Assembly: GCF_963966145.1 (NCBI RefSeq)
Contig: NC_091046.1
Coordinates: forward strand, 18,042,001-18,106,000
Source: Tenebrio molitor
Lineage: Eukaryota; Arthropoda; Insecta; Coleoptera; Tenebrionidae
DNA: 64,000 bases
Reading direction: 5' to 3'
The notes below the pieces were generated by a model. That model made no database searches. It was not told the origin of the DNA and worked only from the letters and a program-made list of their open reading frames with translations. The position numbers and the translations under genes are program-made. Positions 11,448 to 21,358 of this stretch are shown here, piece after piece; position 1 is the stretch's first letter, and each line of letters starts with the position of its first letter.

Positions 11448-11520
11448 TATAAAAACGAGTCGGAAAATCAAATCGACATTAGTTCCAATCAGTCAGTCTC
11501 AGACTCGTCAACACAGACCT
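11448..11520 (+). promoter_or_regulatory. TATA box, initiator and 5' UTR of the 100-aa cuticle gene
   Basis: TATAAAAAC begins at 11448. An arthropod-type initiator TTAGTT places the start near 11481, 33 bp downstream. ACACAGACCT covers 11511-11520, 12 bp before the ATG. Confidence 0.75.
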
Positions 11521-11532
11521 AAAACAATCAAA

Positions 11533-11835
11533 ATGTTCAAATTGGTGGTGTTGTCCGCTCTCGTTGCCATCGTCGCAGCTAAACCTGGTGGTCTCTTGGG
11601 TTACTCTGCCATCGCCGCCCCAGCCGTAGTCGCCGCCCCAGCTGTTGCCGTGCCTGCCGCCGTCAGTCACCAATACAGAACCGACGTCATCAGCAAACCT
11701 GTCGTAGCCACCTATGCTGCTGCCCCAATTGTCCAGAGGACCGTTGTTGCCGCCGCTCCAGCTGTATATGCCCATGCCGCTCCCGTTGCTTATGCTGCCC
11801 ACGCTGTACATGCTGCCCCTCTTGCTGCTTGGTAA
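11533..11835 (+). CDS. Ala/Val-rich cuticular protein, 100 aa
   Basis: Secreted cuticle component and paralogue of the gene at 6167-6526. Residues 1-61 are the same in both proteins, including the signal peptide (1-16), KPGG, the AAPAVVAAPAV repeat and SHQYRTD at 45-51. From about residue 63 they differ, and this one ends in a His/Ala-rich tail (YAHAAPVAYAAHAVHAAPL) closing with AAW. No intron. Start chosen from the signal peptide and TATA spacing. A poly(A) signal AATAAA follows at 11881. Stage and tissue of expression cannot be told from sequence. Confidence 0.92.
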   Translation: MFKLVVLSALVAIVAAKPGGLLGYSAIAAPAVVAAPAVAVPAAVSHQYRTDVISKPVVATYAAAPIVQRTVVAAAPAVYAHAAPVAYAAHAVHAAPLAAW

Positions 11836-11880
11836 AGAGAGGACTGATGGATAATCTTAAAAAAATCATTATTCTGTGAA

Positions 11881-11886
11881 AATAAA
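11881..11886 (+). terminator. Poly(A) signal
   Basis: AATAAA, 46 bp after the stop codon of the 100-aa cuticle gene. Confidence 0.65.
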
Positions 11887-12495
11887 TTAATTATTTTATA
11901 ATAATTTGTTTTTTTCTTCTTAAATTATTTTGGGTCACTTTCTAAAGGCACAAGAATTATCATTAAGATAATTGAAACGTCAAAACACGTCAAGGTTGTT
12001 CGTTCAATATCCTATTTGAAATGGAAATGTGTGAGTTTATTTTTATGTACTTAGATTTTCTAATGATTATTGAAACAAAAATAGATAGTTTAAATTAAAT
12101 TAAATGTTAAAACTACATAAAACATCTAGAAATCATAAATGTAAATTTCAGAAAACTAAATTAACCACTTTTTTATAAAACATATTTACACTTGGTTTCA
12201 AAAAAATAGCGCGTACACCTAATATTTCTCCATGTAATGTTAGCTTTGTCTCCATGAAAGTGACAGAAGCCCGAATCATCGCTAAACTAGAAACAAGGTA
12301 GCGTGTGAAATTCATGTTGCCTAGAATTAGTTTATAGCGGGCCATTTACACTAGGAAAATATTACAAAAATCGCTCTCAGCACTTGTACGCAATTTTTTT
12401 GAAATAAAGTGTACCTACACTTCCGCTAATGGTATCTAAATATTATACTCAAATTTTCATAATCTCGAAAAGCTATATAAATAATATAATATATA

Positions 12496-12918
12496 CAGGG
12501 TGAGCGAAACTCGATGTCTCAGCTCTATTCATCGAATTTGTTTTTCCCAGAAACATACCTATATTTTCGCATATTTAAAAAGAGCTAATTTTTCTGAATT
12601 TTTCCGTTAAAAAAGTATAAGCAAATTTGTAAATATCAAAAATTCGCAATCGTCACGATTTAAACAAAATAGCAAATTTTTTTCTTTACAAAAATTGATC
12701 AGAAAAATTAGCTCTTTTTAAATATGCCAAAATATAGGTATATTTCTGGGAAAAAAAATTCGATGACGTCATCAGTTCAGTTTCCAAATATGGAAAAATA
12801 TGCAAATATGGTTTAAAATGGACCTTACTCAATCCCCTTTAAGAACCTCTTTTCAAATCGTTTTTATAGTCTTTCTTTTTCTTTTAATAGAGCTGAGACA
12901 TCGAGTTTGGCTCACCTG
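12496..12918. mobile_element. MITE with CAGGGTGAGCGAAACTCG ends
   Basis: Ends CAGGGTGAGCGAAACTCGAT and ATCGAGTTTGGCTCACCTG are inverted and TA lies on both sides. The inverted homology continues inward: AGAGCTAATTTTTCTGA against TCAGAAAAATTAGCTCT, and CAGAAACATACCTATATTTT against its complement near 12740. So it is a long-armed, foldback-like element of 423 bp. Noncoding. Confidence 0.85.
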
Positions 12919-12930
12919 TACATACTCGTA

Positions 12931-12985
12931 TACAGGGTGATTCACGTAGCCCGTTCGTTAGAAACTTTCTGATTTCCCAAAATCG
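12931..12985. repeat. 55-bp repeat fragment, copy 1
   Basis: CAGGGTGATTCACGTAGCCC through GATTTCCCAAAATCG recurs at 21299-21350 with four or five changes. Both copies stop at the same place. Probably one terminus of a larger element whose other end is not in the window. Confidence 0.7.
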
Positions 12986-13033
12986 TATTAGTATGAAAAT
13001 TGGTAGTAGCCGACTATAATGGACTACCCCAAG

Positions 13034-13112
13034 TGGGATTCGAACCCCTAGCGCCGGGACCACGACCTCGGAGCACTGTCTCCGACAGCCATGCGGCCAC
13101 CGAGCTACCTGG
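13034..13112 (-). repeat. tRNA-like sequence (SINE head or tRNA pseudogene)
   Basis: On the minus strand an A box TAGCTCGGTGGC (13096-13107) and a B box GGTTCGAATCCC (13035-13046) are spaced as in a tRNA. The 5' and 3' ends do not pair into an acceptor stem and no good anticodon arm is evident. I therefore call a tRNA-derived SINE head or pseudogene and not a functional tRNA. Confidence 0.55.
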
Positions 13113-13664
13113 ATTTTATTTATATAAAAATTAAATGTACAATTACTTATATCATTGAAATGGTTTTCTAAAGGCAAGCATTACCCTTTGATCAATCCAA
13201 ACAACTTTATTTCGTATTCTCCAATTGTAGAACAACTTGTACTCTTGTCAAATATCTTCCCGATGATTTTTGGAGCAATAAGTTTGATCGCGCACTATCT
13301 ACCTTCTCCAAAAGGTGGTCTGAGAAGAAAACTTGACTTCTGCTTCGGTTCGGTTGTGAGAATTCATTTTATTAAAGGAAGTTAGCGCAAATGAAAGAAA
13401 TCACATGAAAAACTTCGACAGATTGAATTTTTATTAATCGTTTGTTATCATAGTAACAAGGCATAGCAATCTTTTTCAAATTTATTTTCTTTAAATTTAT
13501 TTTCTTTTAAATAATTGTCTCAGTATACTAAAAAATCTTGTACGTCACACGACCGGTAGAGGCATTATGGCCTCGCTAGTTTACAAGTCTCGCCCTATCG
13601 GGCTCGACCTGTAATTCACTAGCTCGTCCGTAAAAACGTTACTACCGGTCTTGTAACGTAAATA

Positions 13665-13850
13665 GCTATTTTTGTTCGACACTGTCAGAATTTGAGAATT
13701 TTCTCCTGTGTGAACGGATTTTGATAAATTTGACAACTTGTCAAAACGAAACGTCAAGCTAATTTTAAAGATTTTCAGCGATTTGGAGCCTTTGGAGGCT
13801 CGTCGAACAAAAAAACGTTGTATTCAACTCGTTCTTGTGTAATTTGGGCT
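13665..13850. mobile_element. Copy of the TTGTTCGACACTG repeat family
   Basis: Begins TTTTTGTTCGACACTGTCAG, then GAGAATTTTCTCCTGTGTGA, and runs through GACAACTTGTCAAAACGAAA and GAGGCTCGTCGAACAAAAAA. It is inverted relative to 10785-11050. The right part decays after 13850 into CTCGTGGAGCTTTAAAACTC. Confidence 0.65.
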
Positions 13851-14226
13851 TTTTTGGCACTCGTGGAGCTTTAAAACTCGAGTGAAACGAGAGAGTTTGA
13901 AACGAATGAGTTTGAAATCTCGACCTGACGGTCTCGACCAAAAAACAAAAAACAATCATTTTGCGCACTTAATACAAAAATAACTATTTATTGTCTTATT
14001 TTTACATATTGATCTTTTTTTAATTGACAATCCAACTCGAAAATTTTTAACCAATCGAATTGATTTATAGTGAAAAAACACCGAGCAGAGTGAAAAAACA
14101 ACCAGCTGAGTGAAAAAACCACTCGTGGTTTTACAGCGAAAAAATGTATGTCAAAATAAAACGTCAAATTTATTAGGTCAACTCGATAAAAATTTTCTCG
14201 GTGGATTGTCAAGTCGAATACAATTC

Positions 14227-14343
14227 GTGGTCTAATTTTTTCTGCAAAATTTGTCATTTAAGGCATTCGTAGCTCGTGTAATTTTCGTTGCAAACGCTAC
14301 TCATGTCTTAAATGACAAATTTTGTCGGAAAAAATTAGACCAC
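14227..14343. repeat. 117-bp near-perfect palindrome
   Basis: GTGGTCTAATTTTTTCTGCA pairs with CGGAAAAAATTAGACCAC, and ATTTGTCATTTAAGGCA with TGTCTTAAATGACAAAT. The spacer is only about 35 bp. A short MITE or foldback remnant. Just upstream GAGTGAAAAAAC occurs three times (14083-14135). Confidence 0.7.
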
Positions 14344-14607
14344 TTATTGTATTATTATATGAATATATTTTTTTACATTTTTCTAACTAATTTGACACTT
14401 AGCCATGGGATAATCATCAATACCTAATTGAAATGAAAGAGTGGGTTAAAATGTTTTTGTGTAGGAATCGCTGTTCTAATACTAACAGTTTTACAGTTTT
14501 TGGATGGATGTGTAAACACATGAGCGGGTATGAATTTTATGGTTCAAATTATATTTGATTTTAACTCTGTTTCGAAGAATTTGCGGAAAAAATTATAAAT
14601 AGGTATA

Positions 14608-15064
14608 CACTGCCCCAAAAAAGTTAAGGATATTGCTGTTTGTCAACAACAAAGGAAAAACAGGGATCATAATCGATACACATGTGTAATTCTATTCATT
14701 TTCAGCCAAGTCAATACAGAATGGAACTAAAAAAAAATTAAAACCTTTGAAATTAAATAAAATTAAAAATAAATTAAATTAAATAATAATTTTTGTTTTA
14801 ATTTCAAATAATCGGTATTTCGTCCTAATACGACGAATTAAGTTGTCAATATCTTCCTGGGGGATCTGTTGCCACAAAATAGGGAACAAGTCACTCAATT
14901 CCTGAATATTCAGGTCTCAGGCGGGTTCAAGTCCGGAGATCGTACAGGTAGCTGATAATGTTGAATTTCCTACAAATCTAAGGTTTCCAAAACCAATCGT
15001 ATCCTGTGCAGACGAGCGTTATCATTCACATATCGAGAATATCCTTAACTTTTTTGGGGCAGTG
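14608..15064 (-). mobile_element. Internally deleted Tc1-like element
   Basis: Perfect 27-bp inverted ends start CACTGCCCCAAAAAAGTTAA, with TA on both sides (14606-14607, 15065-15066). On the minus strand the interior reads LNIQELSDLFPILWQQIPQE then DIDNLIRRIRTKYR, which matches the C-terminal tail of Tc1 transposases. The DDE catalytic core and DNA-binding part are gone, leaving 457 bp. It needs a transposase from elsewhere to move. Confidence 0.8.
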
Positions 15065-15068
15065 TAAT

Positions 15069-15505
15069 ATATTATGCACCGAGGGAGTGAAGTGGATGAT
15101 TTTTACCCGAGGTGCAGTTTGTAGCCCGAGGGTTCTACAAAGCACTGAGAGTAAAAATCATTCACTCCCGAGGTCCATATACTATTTTTTGCACGACTCA
15201 CCAATTTTAATAGCAAAAAGCCGAAAATTTTTAAATTATCACTAACTGTCAAGCTAAATGTAAGTGTCATGTTGACAGTTAAAAATAATTTTTAACCTTT
15301 CGCAAGACGGTCTCTATTTTAACAGGCCAGGACACTGGCTGTGTTGCCAAATTTCTTAGTGGGCCATTCCATAGCATCCTGAGTTTCAAAAATATTGGCA
15401 CTTCCATAGAAAGGCGGTTCATTCAAAAATCTCGGCACGCCTCGGGCTCTAATCTTAGCGCTCTGGCTATAATCATTCTTCTTCACCTTGGTGTATAATA
15501 TACTA
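15069..15505. mobile_element. Probable MITE, TATTATGCACCGAGG ends
   Basis: Left TATATTATGCACCGAGGGAG and right CTTCACCTTGGTGTATAATA are imperfect inverted repeats, with GTGGATGAT/ATCATTCTTC inside. The left border touches the deleted Tc1 element at 14608-15064, so one landed at the edge of the other. Interior CGAGG/CCTCG words repeat. An ORF spanning the left border is not credible. Confidence 0.5.
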
Positions 15506-15669
15506 TTTATTGATGGTTAAATTTATTACGTGAACTTCCATAACAATCTTAATAAGTCGTGCCAAAACTAAATAATCACCAACACTGCATTCTACCCGGA
15601 AAATCAACCCACAATGTTGTATACTTAGATTTGATTGGTCTAGCATCCTAGTAATATTAAAATTACTAT

Positions 15670-15970
15670 TAAAGTGTGGTCGCTGAACAAATGGAGTAAT
15701 AAAAAAAAGGGATGTGGCGTTAGTTGTACAGAACGATATACGCCGAAGTCTGTTTCACAATGAGGCAGGTTCTTTGCCATTTATCATTCCCATAAGAATA
15801 TGATACACTTGATAGACTGAGAAAAATGTTGCATTCATTGACGTGCACATCTTCTCCAAACATGAACACGTAGTCAAACTCAATTGGAACTATTGGAAGC
15901 TCCTGTTTAAAATACGCGGGCACTAGGGGGCGGTTTTATTACTCCATCTGTTCAGCGACCATACTTTAGT
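15670..15970. mobile_element. TIR element carrying a foreign coding-like segment
   Basis: TAAAGTGTGGTCGCTGAACA at the left and TGTTCAGCGACCATACTTTA at the right are inverted, followed on both sides by a second inverted block AATGGAGTAATAAAA / TTTTATTACTCCAT. The interior is less AT-biased than its surroundings and holds the minus-strand reading frame described separately. Confidence 0.7.
15720..15923 (-). pseudogene. Captured coding fragment, unknown protein
   Basis: A 67-codon minus-strand frame beginning MPAYFKQELPIVPIEFDY with VFMFGEDVHVNECN and SYGNDKWQRTC. It fills the interior of the TIR element at 15670-15970. Composition is mixed (acidic, Cys, Trp, Phe), more like a real protein segment than random AT-rich translation. 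I do not recognise it. It could be an exon picked up by the element or simple chance. Confidence 0.3.
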
Positions 15971-16520
15971 ACACTTTTTTTTTGTATATTTATATTTTCA
16001 AATTGAACTGTTGCTTCGTTTCGATAAATTAAATTTAGTGTAATATGTAAACTAGATGTCAAATTATAACGGTGTCTTTCCCACAACAAAAACGTTATTT
16101 AGCCTTGACAAAAAAAACAACAGCACGGACTTGAACTTTTCTTAAATGTTGAATAATTGATCTTGTCAAATAAATAAGAATATTTTATATTGCTCATTTC
16201 ACAAATTGTCTGATTAAATCAATCGTCTGATTAACTTTTGCCAAAAAAATATTAAGTAGTTGACATATAATTACATTCAGTGTTTTTTATAATCTCTTTT
16301 CATACTTTCATAAATATTATAGCTATACAAAAATTCAAGAAGAGAGATTTATTTTTACCTACAAAAATAAATTTTGATCACCGAATGCACAACGCAGTAG
16401 TCTCAATTTATTCCTTTGGTTTAGACCCGATTAGTCCAAAACCGTATACTATACAATGTAAAGTCATCCGGACTTTTAATGAATGAGACAAATTTAGTGA
16501 GTTGGCACTCTAGTCATTTG

Positions 16521-16560
16521 TCTAGGTCAGAGATAACGTCGACGTTATCTCTGTCTAGGT
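16521..16560. repeat. 26-bp perfect palindrome between 7-bp direct repeats
   Basis: CAGAGATAACGTC followed at once by GACGTTATCTCTG (16528-16553) is a perfect 26-bp palindrome with no loop. TCTAGGT occurs immediately before it (16521-16527) and immediately after it (16554-16560), as a target duplication would. No family member was found in the window. Confidence 0.85.
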
Positions 16561-16677
16561 TAAGATTCTAGGTAGACAATTGTACCTATATACCAACATC
16601 GTAAATGTGTTGTCAACCGAACAAAAATAATTTCAATCATTAAAAGTCACCCGGTATGTAATAGTTTTTTGTATGAC

Positions 16678-16785
16678 TAGAAAATGCCATTTTGCAAGTG
16701 CAAATACGGTTTGTGGAGCAGAGGCGTCAGCCGAGGCGACACAAGTGCGAGCACTTGCAAAACATTTTCTAAGCGTGTAATCCAC
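16678..16785. repeat. Hairpin-forming inverted repeat
   Basis: AGAAAATGCCATTTTGCAAG pairs with CTTGCAAAACATTTTCT and GGCGTCAGCCGAGGCG lies in the loop. About 105 bp in total; probably a degenerate short MITE. Confidence 0.5.
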
Positions 16786-17060
16786 AAAACTTTTTCGGTC
16801 GACAATTTATTTAAAGCAAAATATAATCATTTTTGTTAAAATATTACCGGATAGGATAAAGGATCCAAGAAGTGACTGACTGTCATGACAAAAATCAACC
16901 AATTTCTCAAATCTTCAAAACCGTCATTATCGTTTCTGTTATTCCTAACTCATCGCTTGATATCCCCCTCGCCCTCTATCTACTGATATACACAATGTAC
17001 TGCTTGCGATAAAGGATACAGATTTGCCCGACATCAATATTTCACACTTTAAAAATTGTA

Positions 17061-17314
17061 CAGTTGCGGCCAAATAAAAGAGACCACTAAATTGACATTT
17101 TATGTTAAATTTTGGTAATTCAGGCTTTTAAAATGAAAGTTTCTCTGGTAACCAGATACCCATACCTGTGGCACAACATAACAGTGACGGATGATGTCAA
17201 TTTGAAAAATAGTTTTTTATGTTATCTCCTAGGAGATGATTTTTCAGGTGATTTAATATTTAATTCAATTTACAATAGAAAAAATAGCTGCCGAGTTTTA
17301 TTTGGCCGCAACTG
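17061..17314. mobile_element. MITE, CAGTTGCGGCCAAATAAAA ends
   Basis: CAGTTGCGGCCAAATAAAA is perfectly inverted at the right end (TTTTATTTGGCCGCAACTG), with TA at both borders. 254 bp. The two ORFs reported across it run over the TIRs and are not genes. Confidence 0.85.
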
Positions 17315-17317
17315 TAC

Positions 17318-18240
17318 AAACATTCCTCATGACATTGACATTTTGTGCTGCCAACCTAAAATCTTTCATTAAAATTAAATTAAATTTAAAATTCCTGTTT
17401 CGATTTTCTTGCTTAGGAAGGGAAATGCTATTTTCCAGACGATGTAGACGAATGAAAAATCAGTTTTTCCGATAGTAATTCTACGTTTAACAAGGATGAA
17501 TGAAATTATATCAGCTATAATAAAAATACAGGTGTCGAGTAGGAGATTATTTTCCGTCACTTACAAAATACAGTAAGCACGGATTTTATGTCAATTTGTT
17601 TGTTTATTTGTTATGACTCCCCATCTTCTCTTTACGCAAGAGATTTTTATCAAAAGAACAAGAAAATTTTGTAGATATAAAGAGACCATTGGGAAAAAAT
17701 ATAAATTTCTCTTTACATTTGCATATAAACACATGCAACTGAATATTACAATGGCAATATTGTGCAATACGCAATGGTACCGAAATAGGTGAAAGCACAG
17801 ACACATAACATGTGCGCTTATAGAATGATATACATTCATTACATATAAAGAAGTTACATGCGAGGACAATTGCGTTATCAGATTAAATTTTCTACTTCAT
17901 GAAATTCCAAAACGTTCAGCAACTAACCTTGCTTAATTTCGTCATTACTGTTATGTGTAACCGACAAAAATTTTATATATTTTTATTAATCGCACTATCC
18001 TAAACGTGAAATCACCTTGAACGTGTTGACGTAAACAATTGCACAAAAATTCGTTCAATTCAACTAAACATGCGGAAAATCACAGTATTTGTCACAAAAG
18101 CAAAAACCTTAATTGTCATTAGAAAATATTTAACATTTTTATATCTGAATTTTAAAAAGTAATTTATAAAAGTGGAAAGTTCAAAAATAGCCATTGACTT
18201 AAAAAGTCAACAAATTTACATGTTGAAGCTATTATATACT
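17318..18240. other. No recognised gene
   Basis: AT-rich sequence. Small ORFs on both strands have no recognisable motif or supporting promoter and splice signals. Confidence 0.45.
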
Positions 18241-18725
18241 GGGTGTCCCAAAATTCGCTAAAAACAGCTAAACAGTACGTTTTTAAGTTGTCATTAAAAT
18301 ATCAGGTAAAAATGTTAAAAAAAATCAATCTTTTCTTTTTGTAGAAGATATGGACCTATTCGTTACACTAAATGTGGCAACATTAAAAAACATTCTACGT
18401 ATCCCAATAGTCTGCAAATATTTTTGTTGTATCCATGGAAATGAGAGAGAAAAATCAAAGCCATGTTACCATACAAATGCTGGAAATAATAAAGAAAATA
18501 ATTGCAAACCTGATCACAATTGTTCAGAATTATTATGCCACTGGCTAGTAAAAGACAAATAATCAAAATCTTTTTTAATATTTAAAATAAACCACATCAG
18601 AGCTGCACCTTTTGAGCCCCCATATCTTCAAATCTAAGAGGTATAGATTTTTTAAATTATTTTTCTCATTATCTTCTAACATGAGTTGACATTGCTCCAT
18701 TGAGTTGTTCCGCGAATTTTGGAGA
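18241..18725. mobile_element. Possible degenerate TIR element
   Basis: GGGTGTCCCAAAATTCGC at the left and GCGAATTTTGGAGACA at the right are partly inverted, and AAGATATGG / CCATATCTT lie further in. The arms are imperfect, so this is tentative. The overlapping 70- and 67-codon frames within it are on opposite strands and neither resembles a protein I know. Confidence 0.35.
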
Positions 18726-19688
18726 CAAAACAAAATTCCGAAAAATTAAGGACCACAAATTTTAAACAGACGAATGAGTTATGCAGTTCATATTTATCGA
18801 GAATATCAAATATAAAGATTAGATACCAACATCAACTCCGTGATGTAAAGTAATTAATTAATTGCGAAGTTCAAGGTTAATCACTGTTTTTTAAGTTTAA
18901 AATTATATTCAATATTTTATGACAATATTATTCAACAATGATATCATCTTGACACCCATACTTTTGATTTTTAAAACTCCTAGAGACAAACGAAATATAA
19001 TAATAACGTATTTTAAACCGAAATTATGGTACTTACTTAAGAACACCGTTAACCTACTTTATCAACTATTGATAAAACAACGTTTGGCTTTACGGTAATA
19101 TGTATAGTGTGTTTCAAATAGGTAACATAATTACATGATATATGTAATACTTATAACGTCGTCATTGGTATTTACACAACAATAAGATGCCGCAGAATCT
19201 CAATCGTAAGAGTCAACAACCTTTCACTATCGCATTCTGTTGTAACCTTCACCTTCAACTTGAAACATTGGGATTTCCTTAGATGACTTTCAGTATTCAA
19301 TACAATTTTTTCGCGTGAAATTACATTTTGCTAAGCAAAAAAGGGTGTAATGTTGGAAACATTCTCCACGCCTTCATTCATGCATCAAGAGTCTAGACTA
19401 CGCGAACCGATGAAAACCAATAGATACCTACCACGTCGCATTTTTCAAACAAGAGAAATTTCTCATTTGTGAATTGTTTGGTATTTTGCATTAAAATCAT
19501 TATCTAAATAAGCTTCGTACGCATATACTCTTAGATTTCATATTTACAGACCTAGGTAAGTTAAGGTGACATATTTTGAACAAAAATATTCTTCTTAAAT
19601 TTGATACATATTACAACAAATATTCGTCTTTGTTTTATTAAAAAATATAATAATTATTAAATACATAACATTTTTGGTTTACAATACA
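18726..19688. other. No recognised gene
   Basis: AT-rich, no open frame of note and no repeat border seen. Confidence 0.5.
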
Positions 19689-19692
19689 AAAA

Positions 19693-19940
19693 TTTCCGAT
19701 AATAATGCGGAATCTGGAAAAGTGCTCCGAATGCTTGCAGCGTTTCCACGTTGAATAGCAAGGGAAATCCTCTCGAAAAGGAATTTCTTTGATTTTGAAT
19801 CGCCTGGTTCCGCAATAAGTGGTTCTCCGATGACATTAATGAAATCTATTAGATACCAACGGGCGTTATCCTGCTACATAATGAGTTCTGGACCCATACG
19901 TTAGCTGGTCTTCTCGGGTTAAACTCATGTTCATTAATTA
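19693..19940 (-). pseudogene. Two mobile-element fragments joined
   Basis: On the minus strand, 19855-19935 repeats the junction region of the Tc1 remnant at 20423-21265 (GGGTCCAGAACTCATTATGT) with only a few changes. The adjoining 19693-19780 reads RISLAIQRGNAASI, a phrase that looks like coding sequence of some other repeated element, which I cannot place. Confidence 0.4.
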
Positions 19941-20422
19941 TTTAATTTTACCTAATTATATCTTTGTCAAATTTTAACACTTTTTGAATTTTCTTACCTT
20001 AACCTTTCGTTTTTATTTAGTTATGAAAAATAGTTTCTCTTCTCAATTAACTAGGTACTAAATCTCATAGCACCCTACTTGCTCGGTCTTAACCTTCACA
20101 CTCGTTTCACTAACGTTATACATATGTCGTAATTAATAGTAACGTTACCAATTCAAGAGTCTTTACTTACTTTAAATCAATATACACTAATCAAAAGGAA
20201 AAAGGAGCCACTTTTATAAAGGTGAATATTTTTTTACTGAAATAATTTGTTATGATAAATTGTTGTTATTGCAATATTGGAGACTGTTTTCTAAAAATTA
20301 CTAACAATCTATTGTAATCTGTTCGTGATGCTTCCAGGAAAAAAAATTAAATGCAAAAATGTGTATTGAAAATCTTTATTGTTCAAATGAAAACATTCTG
20401 AAAAAGAAGCAAAAGCGCAAAA

Positions 20423-21265
20423 TTAATAATAGGTATGGTCTCTTCTAAGCCCCAAAACTTCCGCAGAACGACGAGGCATACTTTCAATTAAATTTTGAAT
20501 AACCTGAGGCGTCACCTTCTCCCAATCTTTCAGAAGGATTTCCTTGAGGTGTTCTGGAGTGGCTGACGTTCCTTCAATTGCTGCCCAAATGTGTCCCAGA
20601 CATGTTCGATTGCATTGAGGTCTGGACTGCGGAAGGGGCAATTCGTTACCTGAGGAAATTTTGCACTACTTTGGCTACGCGTGGACGGGCATTATCCTGC
20701 TACATAATGAGTTCTGGACCCATACGTTAGCTGGTCTTCTCGGGTTAAACTCACGTTCATGGAGCCTGTTCAGTGTTGTTTGGGTACTTATTCTGGTTTC
20801 TGTCGTCTCTATCAGCTCATTTTGAAGGGTTGCAGCAGTACTCGCGCGTACTCTGGTGGCCCAAAGCCTTATCAAACGGTCTTCTCTCCTGGAAATTGCC
20901 CTTCCGCGAGGCAGATAAGGTTGTCTTCTAACAATAGCATAGATTTGATACCTTAGAAAGGTCCTTTTTATGGCAGCTCGAATAAAATTTAAGATACGGG
21001 ATATTTGTCGTCTTAAGTGGCCCTCTTCAATTAAAGTGACGGCTCTAGCAATCTGAATCTCTCATAGGTACACTCTACGCCTTCGTGGTCTACCAAGAAC
21101 ATCAACATTAATGTTGCTTCTTTCACAGTTGCAACGAAATAAAAGAAGAAAATGGATAAACGCATTTATCTCTTTGTAAAAATTTGCACTTTTTGGGTTT
21201 TCTGGCGTCAATACATCAACTGTTGATAAGATAACTTTTTTGCTCCAAATCTCTATTCTCGACAT
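20423..21265 (-). pseudogene. Tc1-like transposase remnant, central part deleted
   Basis: Minus strand, in order: a degenerate N-terminal part; a second DNA-binding part reading TTETRISTQTTLNRLHEREF; RRP; then directly GPELIM, a TAG stop in place of Gln, QDNARP (region of the second catalytic Asp); SPDLNAIEHVWD (region of the third acidic residue); and a C-terminal tail ending ESMPRRSAEVLG. About 120 codons that should carry the first catalytic Asp are missing between RRP and GPELIM, and several frameshifts are present. Inactive. Confidence 0.75.
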
Positions 21266-21298
21266 CGTTTACTAAGGGGACACAAACTTTTATATACA

Positions 21299-21350
21299 GG
21301 GTGATTCACATAGCCCGTTTGTTAGAAACTTTCTGATTTCCCAAAATCGA
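21299..21350. repeat. 55-bp repeat fragment, copy 2
   Basis: GGGTGATTCACATAGCCC through TTTCCCAAAATCGA, matching 12931-12985. It ends beside the foldback element at 21359. Confidence 0.7.
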
Positions 21351-21358
21351 TTGATATA

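Noticed and set aside
13034..13112. Functional tRNA gene on the minus strand
   Set aside because: A and B boxes are present, but no acceptor stem or convincing anticodon arm forms.
14920..14935. B-box-like GGGTTCAAGTCCGG
   Set aside because: It lies inside the decayed Tc1 element and has no A box upstream.
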